Below, piece after piece: positions 1 to 8,859 of a DNA stretch of 64,000 nucleotides. The position numbers were made by a program, and so were the translations under genes. Origin of the DNA: DASQPA01 sp963757335 (GTDB lineage: Bacteria; Acidobacteriota; Thermoanaerobaculia; Multivoradales; UBA5704); contig CAVWRJ010000008.1 of assembly GCA_963757335.1 (NCBI GenBank), positions 868,001-932,000 of the forward strand, written 5' to 3'. The notes under the pieces are model-generated. The model saw only the letters and a program-made list of their open reading frames with translations. It had not been told where the DNA came from and searched no databases. How positions within the stretch are numbered: position 1 is the stretch's first letter; every line of letters starts with the position of its first letter.

Positions 1-740
1 TGTCCGACGACCTGGCGACGCTGCGCTACCGCACCTACGGCCAGCAGATGGCGCCGGTCATCGTCCGCACCCGCGGCCACCGCCTGGAGGGGATCTGGCA
101 CTCCGGCTCGCCGATGGCCGGCATCCTGAACCTGGCCCGCGGGGTGTACGTCTGCGTGCCGCGCGACATGACCCAGGCGGCCGGCTTCTACAACACTCTT
201 TTAAAGGGGGACGACCCGGCCCTGGTCATCGAGGTGCTGAACGCCTACCGGCTGAAGGAGAGGCTCCCCGCCAATATCGGCGAGCTCTCCGTGCCTCTCG
301 GGGTGCCCGAGGTGCTCCGCGAAGGAACCGACGTGACGGTCGTCACCTACGGCGCCCTCTGCAAGATCGCCCTCGAAGCGGCAGAGCTCCTCGCCCGGAT
401 GGGGATCGAGGTCGAGCTGATCGACATCCAGACCCTCCTCCCCTTCGACCTTCCGGGGCGGATCGGCCAGTCGCTCCAGAAGACCAGCCGCATCCTCTTC
501 CTGGACGAGGACGTCCCCGGCGGCGCCACCGCCTACATGCTGCAGCAGGTCCTGGAGGTCCAGGGCGGCTTCGCCTGGCTCGACGCCCCGCCCCGCACCT
601 TGACCGCCCAGGCCCACCGCCCCGCCTACGGCTCGGACGGCGACTACTTCTCGAAGCCCAACCGCGAACAGATCGTCGAGACCGTCTACGAGATGATGCA
701 CGAGGGCGACCCGGAGGGGTACCCGATCTTCTTCCGGTAG
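1..740 (+). CDS. 2-oxoacid dehydrogenase E1 component, beta subunit (C-terminal part)
   Basis: The reading frame is open from base 3, so the gene starts outside the window. The visible ~245 residues match the end of the thiamine-diphosphate-dependent E1 beta subunit of pyruvate or branched-chain 2-oxoacid dehydrogenase. They contain the pyrimidine-domain end (APVIVRT, GIWHSGSP) and a transketolase C-terminal domain (VTVVTYGAL, IELIDIQTLLPFD-like, LFLDEDVPGGATAYM). The complex oxidatively decarboxylates 2-oxoacids to acyl-CoA in the cytoplasm. The substrate cannot be told from this fragment, and no E1 alpha, E2 or E3 gene lies downstream. Confidence 0.85.
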   Translation, partial: SDDLATLRYRTYGQQMAPVIVRTRGHRLEGIWHSGSPMAGILNLARGVYVCVPRDMTQAAGFYNTLLKGDDPALVIEVLNAYRLKERLPANIGELSVPLGVPEVLREGTDVTVVTYGALCKIALEAAELLARMGIEVELIDIQTLLPFDLPGRIGQSLQKTSRILFLDEDVPGGATAYMLQQVLEVQGGFAWLDAPPRTLTAQAHRPAYGSDGDYFSKPNREQIVETVYEMMHEGDPEGYPIFFR

Positions 741-862
741 GGGACGAGCGTTCTCGTCTCTCACGGGGGGCTCCCTCCCCGCGACTCGGCTTGCTATACT
801 CTGCGCCGCGAAAATCAACCGCTCATATCTAGCGCCGATCGTCGGCGGGAGGGAGTCAGCTC

Positions 863-1180
863 ATGACGTACGTGATCACCGATATATGCCTCGGGGAGCG
901 CTATGCGACCTGCGTGTCCGTCTGCCCGGTCGACTGCATCAAGCCGGGGGAGTACCAGGGCGAGGAGTTCATGGTCATCCTGCCCGAGGTGTGCATCGAC
1001 TGCGGTCTCTGCCTGCCCGAGTGCCCGATCGGGGCGATCGTCGACAACGAGGCCGAGTCGCCGGAGTGGGCGGCGATCAACGCACAGCTTTCTCCGGAGT
1101 ACGAGAACAATCCCAAGGTCGAGGAGCGGCCCAGAAACGACCCTCCCAGGAAGCCGGGCCACACGATCGTCAACCCCTGA
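863..1180 (+). CDS. 7Fe-type ferredoxin
   Basis: A 105-residue soluble electron carrier. The N-terminal cysteine pattern C-x7-C-x3-C-P-x2-C followed by CIDCGLCLPECP (C-x2-C-x2-C-x3-C-P) is that of bacterial ferredoxins carrying one [3Fe-4S] and one [4Fe-4S] cluster. Length and the acidic middle segment fit the family, and the proline-rich tail is unremarkable. The ATG is preceded by GGAGGG at a good distance. It is monocistronic by spacing and followed by a strong hairpin, so it is probably a general low-potential electron donor. The partner is not evident from the neighbours. Confidence 0.9.
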   Translation: MTYVITDICLGERYATCVSVCPVDCIKPGEYQGEEFMVILPEVCIDCGLCLPECPIGAIVDNEAESPEWAAINAQLSPEYENNPKVEERPRNDPPRKPGHTIVNP

Positions 1181-1229
1181 CGATCCGCGCCGCCGCGCAA
1201 CTACGCGCCGGCCTCTCCTGCTGCGAGCC

Positions 1230-1253
1230 GGGGAGCCCGAGACCGGGCTCCCC
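1230..1253 (+). terminator. intrinsic-type hairpin after the ferredoxin gene
   Basis: GGGGAGCCCG and CGGGCTCCCC form a perfect 10-bp stem around a 4-nt loop, 50 bases after the ferredoxin stop. There is no long T-tract, so efficient intrinsic termination is not certain. Confidence 0.6.
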
Positions 1254-1305
1254 GTGCTAAATTCCTCCTGCAGACCCCCGGAGGTTCCACCGGGAGATCC
1301 AGCGG

Positions 1306-2994
1306 ATGGCCGACTCCACCTCCCCTTCAGCAGCAGAAGCTGGCGCAGAGCCGGGCGTCGACGCCCGCTACGACGTCGTCGTCTTAGGCGGCGCGGTCGC
1401 CGGTGCCGCGGCGGCGATCCTGCTGCGCCGGGATCTCCCCCAGCTCTCCGTGCTCGTCGTCGAGCGCGCCGCGGCCTTCGACGCCAAGGTGGGGGAGGCG
1501 ACGACCGAGATGTCGGGGATGTTCTTGACCCGCCGCCTCGCCCAGTGGGAGCACCTGGAGCGCGAGCACCTCCCCAAGGAGGGGCTCCGCTACTGGTTCC
1601 AGAACGACAAGGTCCACTCGCCACGCCGAGGCGAGCGAGACCGGCGCCTACCAGCGGAGCACCGTCCCCTCCTTTCAACTCCGCCGCGACACCTTAGACG
1701 AGCACCTCCTGGCCACCGCCGCGGCCGAGGGGGCCACGCTCTGGCGGCCGGCGCGGGCGGTCGATGTCGAGCTGGGAGAGCTGGGGAAGCGGGACCACCG
1801 GGTGCGGATCGAGCCGGAGGGAGAGGAAGCCCGGACGGTCGCCTGCCGCTGGCTCCTCGACGCCACCGGCCGGGCCACCTTCCTCGGCCGGCGCCTGGGG
1901 CTGATCGACCGCAACGAGGAGCACCCGACGGCGGCGATCTGGTGCCGCTGGAAAGGCGTCCGCCATCTGGACGACCTCGCCGCCCGCGGGCCGCTCTCCC
2001 TCTCCCGCGGCAACGTCGCCTCCCGCCGGCTGGCGACCAACCACTACATGGGGTTCGGCTACTGGGTCTGGGTGATCCCCCTGGGGAACGGCGAGACCAG
2101 CATCGGGGTGGTCTTCGACAAGCGCATGCACTCGCTCCACGAGGTGCGGGCGAAGGACCGCGAGGCGGAGTACCTCGCCTTCCTCAAAGCCATCCCCGCC
2201 CTGGCCGAGATCCTTCTAGGAGCGACCCCGCGGAGCGAGGATCTCCATTCCTACTCCCACCTCGCCTACGTCACCCGGCAGTACATGGGGAGCGGCTGGG
2301 CCCTCCTGGGCGACGCGGCGGCCTTCCTCGATCCCTACTACTCGCCGGGGCTCGACCACGTGGGCTTCAGCGTCGAGGCGACGGTCGAGATCCTCAAGGC
2401 GGACGCGGCGGGGGAGGCCGGTGGCCGATGGGGCCGGAGATCACCGAGCGCATCGCCGAGCACAACCGGACCTTCCTGCGCTCCTACCACCGCTTCTTCC
2501 GCGGCATTTTCCAGGACAAGTACTTCTACATGGGGGAGCACGACCTGCTCTCGGCGACGACCCTCCTGGACACCGCCCAGTACTACATCTTCGTCGTGAT
2601 CCCGGCCTACAAGTTCTACGGCCGCTTCCACTGGATGCCGGTCCTCGGCCCGAAGCCGGCGTTCTTCTCCTACCACATGCTGCGGCTCTCCAACCGCCGG
2701 ATGAAGGCCATCGCCCTGGCCCGCCGCAGGGCTGGCGAAGAGGGATTGCGCAACGACGGCCGGCGGGTGAAGGTCCTCTTCGACCTCAAGCTCGCCCCCT
2801 TCCGCATGGCCGCCAAGGGCTTGAAGCTCTGGCTCTACGCCGAGCTCGACAACGTCCGCCTGGCGCTCAAGAACAGCCTGGGGAGGCGGCCCCCGGTGCC
2901 CGACCGAGCGCCGATGCCGCCGATGCCCACTCCCGCGACGATGCCCGAGATGCCCGGCACGGCAGAGATGGCGGAGATGGCGGAGAAGCGGTAA
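1306..2994 (+). CDS. FAD-dependent halogenase-like flavoprotein, two frameshifts
   Basis: A flavoprotein of about 560 residues in the tryptophan-halogenase/geranylgeranyl-reductase superfamily. The N-terminus has the Rossmann dinucleotide motif VVVLGGAVAGAAAA and a KVGEAT segment typical of halogenase-like members. The middle has WVWVIP, matching the halogenase WxWxIP signature, and GDAAAFLDPYYSPG for FAD binding. The frame changes twice. An extra C at about 1621 moves reading into a second frame (HAEASETGAYQRST), and around 2405-2425 it returns to the first for the C-terminal 190 residues. With both repaired the protein is continuous, which suggests sequencing indels or a recent pseudogene. 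Actual halogenation is not proven, since many family members are oxidoreductases. The C-terminus is a Met/Pro-rich tail. Confidence 0.7.
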   Translation: MADSTSPSAAEAGAEPGVDARYDVVVLGGAVAGAAAAILLRRDLPQLSVLVVERAAAFDAKVGEATTEMSGMFLTRRLAQWEHLEREHLPKEGLRYWFQNDKVHSPRRGERDRRLPAEHRPLLSTPPRHLRRAPPGHRRGRGGHALAAGAGGRCRAGRAGEAGPPGADRAGGRGSPDGRLPLAPRRHRPGHLPRPAPGADRPQRGAPDGGDLVPLERRPPSGRPRRPRAALPLPRQRRLPPAGDQPLHGVRLLGLGDPPGERRDQHRGGLRQAHALAPRGAGEGPRGGVPRLPQSHPRPGRDPSRSDPAERGSPFLLPPRLRHPAVHGERLGPPGRRGGLPRSLLLAGARPRGLQRRGDGRDPQGGRGGGGRWPMGPEITERIAEHNRTFLRSYHRFFRGIFQDKYFYMGEHDLLSATTLLDTAQYYIFVVIPAYKFYGRFHWMPVLGPKPAFFSYHMLRLSNRRMKAIALARRRAGEEGLRNDGRRVKVLFDLKLAPFRMAAKGLKLWLYAELDNVRLALKNSLGRRPPVPDRAPMPPMPTPATMPEMPGTAEMAEMAEKR

Positions 2995-3002
2995 GACGCG
3001 GC

Positions 3003-3554
3003 CTAGAAGAACCCGAGCTGCAGCTTCGCCGCCTCGGTCATCATGTTCTGGTTCCACTGCGGGTCCCAGACCACCTCGATGTCGGCTTCCTTCACCCCGG
3101 GGATCGACTCGACCTTGGTCTTGACGTCCTGGGCGAGGACCGGGCCCATGCCGCAGCCGGGGGCGGTCAGGGTCATCTTGATGTCGACCTTGTTCCCGCC
3201 TTCTGGAATCGCGGTCACCTCGCAGCTGTAGACCAGCCCCAGATCGACGATGTTGACCGGGATCTCCGGGTCGAAGCAGGTCTTGAGCTGGGTCCAGACC
3301 TGGTCTTCGAGCGGACCTGCGGCTTCCCCGGTCTCGGGGCCACCGGGTCCGCCGGCGATCTCCTTGCCGATCGCGTCCGCGTCCCGTGCCTCGATGCGGA
3401 CGAGCTGGCCCTCCTCGGTCACCACCGTGTAGCTCCCGCCGAGAGACTGGGTGATGCGGACGTGGGCGCCGGTCGCGAGGAGGGTCGGGGTCCCCTGGGG
3501 GATCTCGACCGCTCTCACCTCCCGGCTGACAATGGCGTACTCCTGGGCAGGCAT
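3003..3554 (-). CDS. sufT: SufT-family Fe-S assembly protein
   Basis: A 183-residue protein matching SufT, a DUF59/MIP18-type factor for maturation of iron-sulfur proteins. The N-terminal part is the short SufT-specific beta segment. The C-terminal part is the DUF59 domain, with DPEIPVNIVDLGLVY and the conserved TAPGCGMGP loop holding the functional cysteine. No other suf gene is adjacent, so it stands alone here, though the ferredoxin gene is 2 kb away. The start is the ATG at 3554. A dispersed palindrome lies directly upstream. Confidence 0.88.
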   Translation of the reverse strand: MPAQEYAIVSREVRAVEIPQGTPTLLATGAHVRITQSLGGSYTVVTEEGQLVRIEARDADAIGKEIAGGPGGPETGEAAGPLEDQVWTQLKTCFDPEIPVNIVDLGLVYSCEVTAIPEGGNKVDIKMTLTAPGCGMGPVLAQDVKTKVESIPGVKEADIEVVWDPQWNQNMMTEAAKLQLGFF

Positions 3555-3597
3555 AGTCTTTCCTTCCTCTCGAAACGCCCCAGCGTAGCACGGCCGT

Positions 3598-3687
3598 GGT
3601 ACTGGCTCCGTTCGATCCTGCGGGCGGGCTCCTTCGGGCGCTTCGCGCAGCCAGTCGCCTGTCCTCGGAGCCCAACGGAGCCTGTAC
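3598..3687. repeat. dispersed palindromic repeat, copy A
   Basis: The core running from CCTGCGGGCGGGCTCC to GCAGCCAGTCGCC is shared with copies at 24444-24536 and 59666-59755 (inverted) and half a copy at 14061. Outer arms GTACTGGCTCCGTT and AACGGAGCCTGTAC pair over 14 bases with one mismatch. It lies between the divergent sufT and 3728 genes. Confidence 0.8.
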
Positions 3688-3727
3688 AGCCTGGAATCCC
3701 GCCCCCTGGTCCGCTGTTCCCAGGAGT

Positions 3728-4138
3728 ATGCGTTATCTGGTTACCGCCCGTGTGCGCCCCGGCCGGGAGCAGGCTCTCCTCCAGGCGATCGAAGAGGGCA
3801 CCTTGGGCCGCGGGTCCGTCGCGGGGGACGAATACCTGCGCAACATGACTGAGGCCCGATGGACCGGCGATGCCGGCGACGGCAGCCTCCGCTGGGTCGA
3901 GGTCTGCTTCTGCTACGAGCCGCTCGACGAGGAGCGCCCCTACTGGGAGGAGTACCTCGATCTTGTCCGGGTGCAGGACGCTCACCATCGGAGCCGCTGC
4001 CGCGACCTCTCGGGCGAGGAGCCCTGGGCCTGCTCGGACTGCGACTGCACCGCCAAACTCGAAGCCCGCCTGGAATCCCGGGGACGCCCGTTCATCGACG
4101 TGCTGCGCGCGAGTTGCGGTGAAGATGCCCAGGCGTAG
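3728..4138 (+). CDS. hypothetical protein with cysteine-rich C-terminal motif
   Basis: I do not recognise this family. The chosen ATG gives 136 residues starting MRYLVTARVRPG, a ferredoxin-like-fold style opening also seen in small dimeric enzymes. Position 90-110 holds a dense cysteine motif (CRDL...WACSDCDCTAKLE), possibly metal-binding. A longer in-frame extension to 3596 would run through the dispersed repeat and is unlikely. AGGAG sits almost against the ATG, so initiation spacing is poor. The 3' end overlaps the next gene by 14 nt, indicating co-transcription with the secreted esterase. Confidence 0.6.
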   Translation: MRYLVTARVRPGREQALLQAIEEGTLGRGSVAGDEYLRNMTEARWTGDAGDGSLRWVEVCFCYEPLDEERPYWEEYLDLVRVQDAHHRSRCRDLSGEEPWACSDCDCTAKLEARLESRGRPFIDVLRASCGEDAQA

Positions 4139-5246
4139 GGGCGGTAGGGTAGGACTGGCCCTCGCGCTCTTTCTGGCACTCGCGGTTCACCTATGGGCGA
4201 TTCCGGCGGCCACCCCAGCCGTCTCTTCCCCATCCTCAGTCTCGGGTTGGGAACGTCTGGACATCCCCGCGTACGGCTCCTATCTCTGGCGCTACCTGCC
4301 GCCGGGCGCCGATCCGACGGTGCCGCTGCCGGTGATCCTCTTCCTCCACGGGGCTGGCGGCGCGCCCGAGAACTACCAGGAGTTCGTGCGCGACGCGGCG
4401 GATGCAGCGAAGGCGGTCGTCGTGCTGCCCAAGTCGTCGAGCGCGATGGGTTGGGGCCTGGGCGCAGACGACCAGATCGTCGCCGAGAGCCTGCGGCTGG
4501 TCAAAGCGGAGCTGCCGGTCGACGACCGCCGGGTGTCGATCGCCGGCCACTCGGCGGGCGGCGCCTACGCCTATCTCCTCGCCTATACCAGCGTCTCCAA
4601 GTACAGCGCCGTCTTCACCCTCTCCGCCCCCAACTACCCGGTCCCCGCGGTAGCCGACCCCGCCTATCTGGCGCCCATCCGGATGTACTACGGCACCACC
4701 GATCCGAACTACACGGGCGGCGGCGAGGCGGCGCTCCGGGCGCAGTGGGACCGCCTGCAGATCGCCTGGCAGGAGGACGTCAAGGCCAATTTCGGCCACA
4801 ACACCTGGCCCGTCCAGTCGATGATCGACGGTTTCCTCTTCCTGGTGGGAAAGACCTACACCGACGCGCCGCCGCCACCTCCGCCCCCTCCCGCCTGCCT
4901 GCCGGGTCCCACCACCCTCTGTCTCGTCGGCGGGCGCTTCCGGGCCGAGGTCACCTGGACCGACCCGCAGGGCCACAGCGGCCCCGGCCAGGTCGCCGCC
5001 TGCGCCAACGACGGCTCGGGGCTCTTCTGGTTCTTCAGCCCCGACAACTGGGAGCTGATGCTCAAGGTGATCGACGGCTGCGCCTTGAACCAGCGCTTCT
5101 GGGTCTTCTCTGCCGCCACGACCAACATCGGCTACGACCTCGTGGTGACCGACACCAAGAGCGGCCGGGTCGTCCACTACATGAACCCCCTCGGCCGGAC
5201 CTCCCCGGCGACCACGGATACGGCGGCTTTCGCGGCCTGTCCGTAA
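4125..5246 (+). CDS. secreted PHB-depolymerase/feruloyl-type esterase with C-terminal beta domain
   Basis: A 373-residue exported alpha/beta hydrolase. Residues 1-32 form a Sec signal peptide (RRRGGRVGLALALFLALA). Residues ~60-235 are the hydrolase core with oxyanion-loop LFLHGAGG and nucleophile elbow GHSAGG. A probable acid lies near YYGTTDPN and the catalytic His in FGHNTW. A proline run then leads to a ~110-residue beta domain beginning CLPGPTTLCL and including WFFSPDNWEL and a terminal NPLGR segment. From memory this domain recurs on extracellular proteins of Acidobacteriota. The substrate is unknown; esters of polysaccharides or polyhydroxyalkanoate are plausible. Confidence 0.8.
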   Translation: MPRRRGGRVGLALALFLALAVHLWAIPAATPAVSSPSSVSGWERLDIPAYGSYLWRYLPPGADPTVPLPVILFLHGAGGAPENYQEFVRDAADAAKAVVVLPKSSSAMGWGLGADDQIVAESLRLVKAELPVDDRRVSIAGHSAGGAYAYLLAYTSVSKYSAVFTLSAPNYPVPAVADPAYLAPIRMYYGTTDPNYTGGGEAALRAQWDRLQIAWQEDVKANFGHNTWPVQSMIDGFLFLVGKTYTDAPPPPPPPPACLPGPTTLCLVGGRFRAEVTWTDPQGHSGPGQVAACANDGSGLFWFFSPDNWELMLKVIDGCALNQRFWVFSAATTNIGYDLVVTDTKSGRVVHYMNPLGRTSPATTDTAAFAACP

Positions 5247-5279
5247 CGGCGGCCCGAGCCCTGGAGCTCGAGGCCGCCG
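5247..5279. terminator. bidirectional terminator hairpin
   Basis: CGGCGGCC-CGAGC pairs with GCTCG-GGCCGCCG (13 bp with a one-base bulge). It starts directly after the esterase stop and lies 11 bases from the convergent PNGase A-like stop, so it can serve both strands. Confidence 0.7.
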
Positions 5280-5290
5280 CTCTCTTCAGC

Positions 5291-6999
5291 CTAATGTGAG
5301 AAGCCGCAACCCTTCCCGTCGGTCACCGTCGTGAGCAGCCCGTCCTGCGAGGTGATCGACCGGCTGTAGCAGCCCGAGTCGGTCGCCAACGAGTAGTAAT
5401 CCTCGGAGCTCTTCCGGTTCGCGAAGCCCGTGTTGTTTCCTGCCGCGTCGAAGAGGAGCGTGTCGGCCGAGGCGACGTGGACGTCCAAGGTTCCCAGGAA
5501 GGGGAGGCCCTTGCCCACCCGGGCCTCCTGGCGGTCGAAGCGCTGGTCGCAGGTCGTCGTCTGGGAGCTCGAACCGTCGGGGTTCCCGAGCACCGAGATG
5601 TCCAAGGTCAGCGGATAGGAGAAGTGCTGTCCGGCGAGCGTCACCGCGCCAAACTGGCGGGTCTCCGTCCCCGAGTCGATCTTCGTCCCCTGGGTGATGT
5701 TCTGGACGTACTGCGTTGCCGAGACGGTGAACTGCTGGCGGTTCGAGAAGTCGACGCTCTGAGAGACCGTGGTGTCGACCCGCCCGTGCGAGGTGTTGAC
5801 GTAGCCGGCGATCGTGAACCGCCGCTCGGAGGTCGTCGTCACCGTGCCGGTGATCGTGCCGTCGGACGCCGTGGTGAGGTTCTCTGCCACCGCCGGGCTC
5901 GGAGCGGCGGCGAGAGTGTTCCGGGTCACCGCGCCGGTCACCTGGCTGGCGCCGTGGTCCTGGTAGAGGAGGAGGGTGGCGGCGACGACGAAGAAGTTGT
6001 TGGCGTTGTAGAGCCGGACCCCCACCTGGTGGGGCTGGCCGTTGGCGAGCACCCCGGCGAAGGGGGTGAGGTCCACCCGGTAGGGGAGGAAGTTGAGGGT
6101 CTGGACGCCGGGGATCGGCCGCCAGAGGAGGGGGTCGATGCCGCCGGTGAAGATCCAGGGGTAGACCGGCGCCACCCCGGCCGGCTGGCCGTCGACCGTC
6201 ACCTCCGCCTCGCGGAAGGCGGTCCCGCCGCAGCTGAACAGCTCGCCCGCCACGTCGTCCGGCACGCAGGTGTACCAGAACTCGTCGGCCGACTGGCTCT
6301 GGCTGATGACGTCCAGATAGGCGGCCTCGACGTTCCCCGGCAGGTTGAGAGTGGGCGCCAGGAGGGCGGAGGTGTTGGCGAGGGTGGCCGTGCCGCCGGT
6401 GCCGGTCGAGAGCGAGATCACGGCGTCCGCCGTCCGCGGCGCCGCCGCGTGATTCGCCACCGGGTAGAACTGGAGGACGGCGCTGCCGTGGAGGATGCCG
6501 GTGTAGGTCGAGTCGACGAGGTTCCCGAGATTGACCTCCCCCGTCTGCGCGGTTTTGAAGAGCGGGCTGTAGTCGGTCAGGTCGCGCTCCACGTGCCAGT
6601 TGCGGGCGACGGTGCCCGAGGGCTCGGCCGTGGTGCCGAAGTAGAGGTTGGTGTGGCCGAGGGCGATCTCCGCCGTGCGGTCGAACTGCCGCCCCGCGGT
6701 GACCGAGAAATCCGCCGAGAGGACGACCTTCGCCCACGGCCCGGGGCAGGCCGCGGGCGGGGCGTAGATGAACGGCTTGGGAGAGAAGTCGGCGAACTGG
6801 TAATTGGCGAAGAGCTGCACCGTGCAGGGGGTCGTCCGCGGCCGTGGCAGGGGAGGATCGGCGGTGACCGTATTGCCCGAGCCGACGACCGGCGTCGAGG
6901 GCGAGGTGGCCGCCGGCTGGGCCATTGCGGCGGCCGCGAGGAGAGACTGGCGAGGAGGGAGAGGATGGCGTGCCGAGGCAGCCGGGAGAGTGGGTTCAT
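5291..6999 (-). CDS. peptide-N4-(N-acetyl-beta-glucosaminyl)asparagine amidase A-like protein (frameshift in signal peptide)
   Basis: About 560 residues resembling plant and fungal PNGase A, which cleaves N-glycans from asparagine. Diagnostic segments include FIYAPPAACPGPWAKVVL, GRQFDRTAEIALGH, an AEPSG...WHVERDLT stretch, and LGNLVDSTYTGILH. It must act outside the cytoplasm. The best start is the ATG at 6999 with AAGGAG eight bases upstream. That frame gives MNPLSRLPRHAILSLLA, then one indel near 6945 joins SLLAAAAMAQP and completes a normal signal peptide. The long frame lacks a convincing start of its own. Bacterial members are uncommon, and the substrate could be exogenous glycoproteins. 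Confidence 0.82.
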
Positions 7000-7301
7000 A
7001 GGGGATGCTCCTTTCGACGAGGCGAGGTTTCGCACACTCGTACAAGGATCATAGTGCCGGATCGGCCGCCCACCGCGCCCTGATAAAACTGCGCAAAAGC
7101 TTGAATGCAAGTGACAAAAAATGAAGGGCGCGCGACGAAAATTCAGAAGCTTAGAGGGTTGCGGGAGGTCTCTTCAGGTCTCCGCGGCCGGCGGGAGGTC
7201 GCGGCGGGGCATGGCTTGATTTTTGCGAAAGGCAGGCTCCATCAGATAAATTGACTCCACCCAAGAATCTTGTCGGGGAGAGCCCCCCAGAGGGAATTCC
7301 G
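7000..7301. promoter_or_regulatory. divergent intergenic region
   Basis: About 300 bases between the PNGase A-like gene and the 7302 gene. It is clearly more AT-rich than the genes (for example 7081-7150, with AAAACT and GACAAAAAATGAA runs) and must hold both promoters. I see no gene and could not pick a convincing -35/-10 pair. Confidence 0.4.
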
Positions 7302-7955
7302 ATGCGCTATCTGCTGGTCCTGCTGGTCCTGCTCGGCGGTCTCGTTCCCTGTCGGGCACAGAATCTCTTACCCAACCCGGAGTTCGATCACGATGTTAGC
7401 GGCTGGTCGCCGCCTCCGTTCTACACCCATGGGCTCTCCTGGGATCGCTTCCACAGCGCTTTCGGGTTGGGGGGAAGCGCCCTTCTGAGCCTCCCCTTCG
7501 GCGCCGCGCTCAGCACCAGCGCCTGCGTGCCGGTGAAGCCGGGAGTCACCTATGCCTGGGGTGGGCAATATATGTTCCAAACTGCCGTACCCTCACAATT
7601 CGTCCAGTTTACTCTCACGTGGACCACCGACACCAACTGCGTCAATGGCATCGCCAACGTAGATCTGTTGTCGAACGAGACCCCGCCAGGCCAGTGGCGG
7701 ATCCTGTTTGGACAGAGCACCGCGCCCGCCGGCGCGGCGGCCGTGCTTTTCACCGCGGTATTCGATCCCAACTTGGACTCGCAGGCCCACGCATTGAATA
7801 TCGACGACGTCTTCCTGGGTCCGGTCGGCACCGTCGGTCCAAGACAGGCGGACGAGATCCCCGCGCTCTCTCCCCTCGGCCTCCTCGCGCTCGCCTTGGG
7901 GCTGGGTGCCGCGGCGCTTCAGCTGTTGTCGAGAGCGCGGGGAAAAAAGGTTTAA
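7302..7955 (+). CDS. exported carbohydrate-binding-like protein with IPTL-type C-terminal sorting signal
   Basis: 217 residues. A Sec signal (MRYLLVLLVLLGGLVPCRA) precedes NLLPNPEFDHDVSGW, the usual opening of CBM4/9-type jelly-roll domains found in extracellular binding proteins. The body is beta-rich. The end reads IPALSPLGLLALALGLGAAA followed by RARGKK, a motif plus one membrane helix plus basic tail. This matches the PEP-CTERM/IPTL-CTERM class of exosortase sorting signals. The ATG follows AGAGGGA; a longer upstream in-frame start at 7251 lacks a signal peptide. It is probably displayed on or released from the surface. No exosortase is in this window. Confidence 0.7.
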   Translation: MRYLLVLLVLLGGLVPCRAQNLLPNPEFDHDVSGWSPPPFYTHGLSWDRFHSAFGLGGSALLSLPFGAALSTSACVPVKPGVTYAWGGQYMFQTAVPSQFVQFTLTWTTDTNCVNGIANVDLLSNETPPGQWRILFGQSTAPAGAAAVLFTAVFDPNLDSQAHALNIDDVFLGPVGTVGPRQADEIPALSPLGLLALALGLGAAALQLLSRARGKKV

Positions 7956-8836
7956 ATAGACCGGCCTGGCTTCCGCGCGCGAACGAAGGCGCTCATCACC
8001 TTGCCGTCGATCTCCTCCACCCCCGCCGGATCGAGCCCGGCCTCGGCGAGGAAGCTCCGGGCGTCCTCGGCGCGATAAATCCGGGTGGGCTCGATGTCGA
8101 TCTCCGTGAAGCCGACGCTCGCCAAGAGATTCCGGTACTCGGGCTCGGCCAGAGCCCCGGCGACGCAGCCGATCCAGAGCTCGACGCTCCGCCGTGCCTC
8201 GGCCGGCATCTCGCCGCGGACGACCACGTCGGAGACGGCGAAGCGCCCCCCCGGCCGGAGGACCCGGAAGGCCTCGGCCAGGGCGCGCCGCTTGTCAGCC
8301 GAAAGGTTGATCACGCAGTTCGAGATCACCACGTCGACCGATTCCGCGGGGAGCGGAATGGCCTCGATCTCCCCTTTCAAAAACTCGACATTGGTGACCC
8401 CCGCCTGTCGCTGGTTGTCGCGCGCCAGGGAGAGCATGTCGTCGGTCATGTCGAGGCCGTAAGCTTTGCCGGTGGGCCCCACCCGGCGGGCGGAGAGGAG
8501 CACGTCGATGCCGCCGCCCGAGCCGAGGTCGAGGACGACCTCGCCGGGCGCCAGCTCGGCGAGCGCCGTGGGATTGCCGCAGCCGAGCGAGGCGAGCACC
8601 GCCTCGGCAGGAAGGCCGGCGGTCTCCTCGTCGGCGTAGAGGCCGGAGGTGATCGGGTCGGCGGCCTTTGCCCCGCAGCTACCGCCACAGCAGCCGGAAG
8701 ACTGGGTGCGGTCGCCGCCGTTCCGCGCCTCGCGCGCGGCGGCGCCGTACTTCTCTCGAATGACGTCGTGCAGGGTCTCGCCGGTGGGAGGTACCGGGAG
8801 GGCGGTGGGCTCGGTGGAGACGGGGATCGTGGTCAT
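7952..8836 (-). CDS. arsM: arsenite S-adenosylmethionine methyltransferase
   Basis: A 294-residue class I methyltransferase that methylates As(III). It has the SAM-binding motif VLDLGSGGGID, the ArsM-type GLDMTDDML segment, and the arsenic-ligand cysteines in NCVINLS and WIGCVAG. An additional Cys-rich N-terminal patch (GCCGGSCG) precedes the catalytic fold. The ATG at 8836 has AGGAG seven bases upstream and replaces a longer frame. It lies 59 bases after marR on the same strand, with a GTTGCAAC palindrome between them. It overlaps the converging 7302 gene by four bases. Confidence 0.92.
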   Translation of the reverse strand: MTTIPVSTEPTALPVPPTGETLHDVIREKYGAAAREARNGGDRTQSSGCCGGSCGAKAADPITSGLYADEETAGLPAEAVLASLGCGNPTALAELAPGEVVLDLGSGGGIDVLLSARRVGPTGKAYGLDMTDDMLSLARDNQRQAGVTNVEFLKGEIEAIPLPAESVDVVISNCVINLSADKRRALAEAFRVLRPGGRFAVSDVVVRGEMPAEARRSVELWIGCVAGALAEPEYRNLLASVGFTEIDIEPTRIYRAEDARSFLAEAGLDPAGVEEIDGKVMSAFVRARKPGRSI

Positions 8837-8859
8837 GGGGTCACTCCTTTTGGTTGTCA

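Noticed and set aside
5477..7054. Long open frames antisense to the PNGase A-like gene and to many other genes
   Set aside because: High GC makes antisense frames open by chance; their translations are Gly/Arg/Ala/Asp-rich with no family motifs, whereas the opposite strand holds conserved domains.
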